DNA from: Episyrphus balteatus
Lineage: Eukaryota; Arthropoda; Insecta; Diptera; Syrphidae
Length of the DNA: 64,000 bases
Direction of reading: 5' to 3'
Assembly (NCBI RefSeq): GCF_945859705.1
Contig: NC_079134.1
Coordinates: 67,638,625 to 67,702,624 of the forward strand
Each line of letters begins with the position of its first letter. The stretch's first letter is position 1. Positions 63,848 through 64,000 of this stretch are shown piece after piece. The notes under the pieces were generated by a model. That model ran no database searches, was not told the DNA's origin, and saw only the letters and a program-made list of their open reading frames with translations. A program made the position numbers and the translations under genes.

Positions 63848-64000
63848 TAGCGGCGATGTTTTCCGCTTCGAGATAATACCCTCCGAGGTGACGTCGACGT
63901 GTATTGATTAAGCAATTACAGTGACACAGTATGTGTTCTGCTGTTTCTTCGTCTTCGTTACACATTCTGCAGGTATCGTCTTGTGTAATGCCCAAGAAAT
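63848..64000 (-). pseudogene. C-terminal tail of a non-LTR polymerase, cut by the window edge
   Basis: On the minus strand the frame reads GITQDDTCRMCNEDEETAEH, then ILCHCNCLINTRRRHLGGYY. This is the cysteine-histidine knuckle that closes RNase H-type non-LTR polymerases, as at 1419 and 16961, but with a different sequence, so a further family. The rest lies beyond position 64000 and the left side is cut by the CCCAACTA element. Confidence 0.75.

Overview
The window looks like repeat-choked, AT-rich intergenic DNA from an insect, most likely a fly (Diptera). The evidence is the set of element families: Jockey-, LOA- and CR1-type non-LTR retrotransposons, an EN-bearing Penelope-like element, hAT-, piggyBac-, Harbinger- and Transib-like terminal signatures, short GT-AG introns, and a cluster of TATCGATA sites, the DREF motif of Drosophila. 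No long single-copy host gene is visible. The only coding pieces that are not plainly retrotransposon polymerase are a small spliced Myb/SANT-like gene (59.7-60.5 kb), a YqaJ-type exonuclease fragment (42.4-42.8 kb), two coiled-coil/FP-type ORF1-like fragments (4.85 and 61.2 kb) and one unrecognised duplicated ORF (32.5/36.8 kb).

Left part (1-11.5 kb): three decayed non-LTR tails in a row, a short inverted-repeat element (3563-3785) whose family recurs at 10586 and 50173, a nearly perfect 24-bp-stem hairpin (5750), a TTAA-flanked palindromic element (5849-6557), and the first copy (8039-9805) of an unclassified 1.77 kb repeat, here called R.

Middle part (11.5-37.5 kb): a nest of insertions. 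A second R copy (11512-19567) is split by an intact-ORF EN+RT non-LTR element (12.2-15.9 kb), by a 654-bp inverted-repeat element whose arms carry opposed tRNA-like sequences, and by a fragment of a LOA element. Further right, a fold-back element (left arm 21285-21694) was hit by a longer LOA element with a GATTCTA target duplication. That LOA was itself hit in ORF2 by a Penelope-like element that has lost its catalytic RT motif. The LOA 5' end, the other fold-back arm, an unknown ORF and a GTGA microsatellite were then amplified as a roughly 4.3 kb tandem repeat (29991-37533) with tetranucleotide arrays of about 0.66 and 1.9 kb.

Right part (37.5-64 kb): more palindromic elements (38197-39970, 43756-44833, 54370-55311), Penelope EN remains cut by a hAT-type MITE with a perfect 8-bp duplication, a Transib-like element with CACAGTG ends and a CGTTG duplication (46835-48655), a decayed Jockey copy, a CR1-like copy interrupted by a 223-bp MITE with canonical piggyBac termini, and a 5.5 kb region (57169-62668) bounded by long inverted repeats that encloses the Myb-like gene and two copies of a tRNA-like-bearing MITE. 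The window ends inside another non-LTR polymerase tail.

Most of these elements are dead or non-autonomous. The candidates for activity are the EN+RT ORF at 12908-15775 and the Myb-like gene. No tool was run: all family names rest on motifs and termini read by eye.
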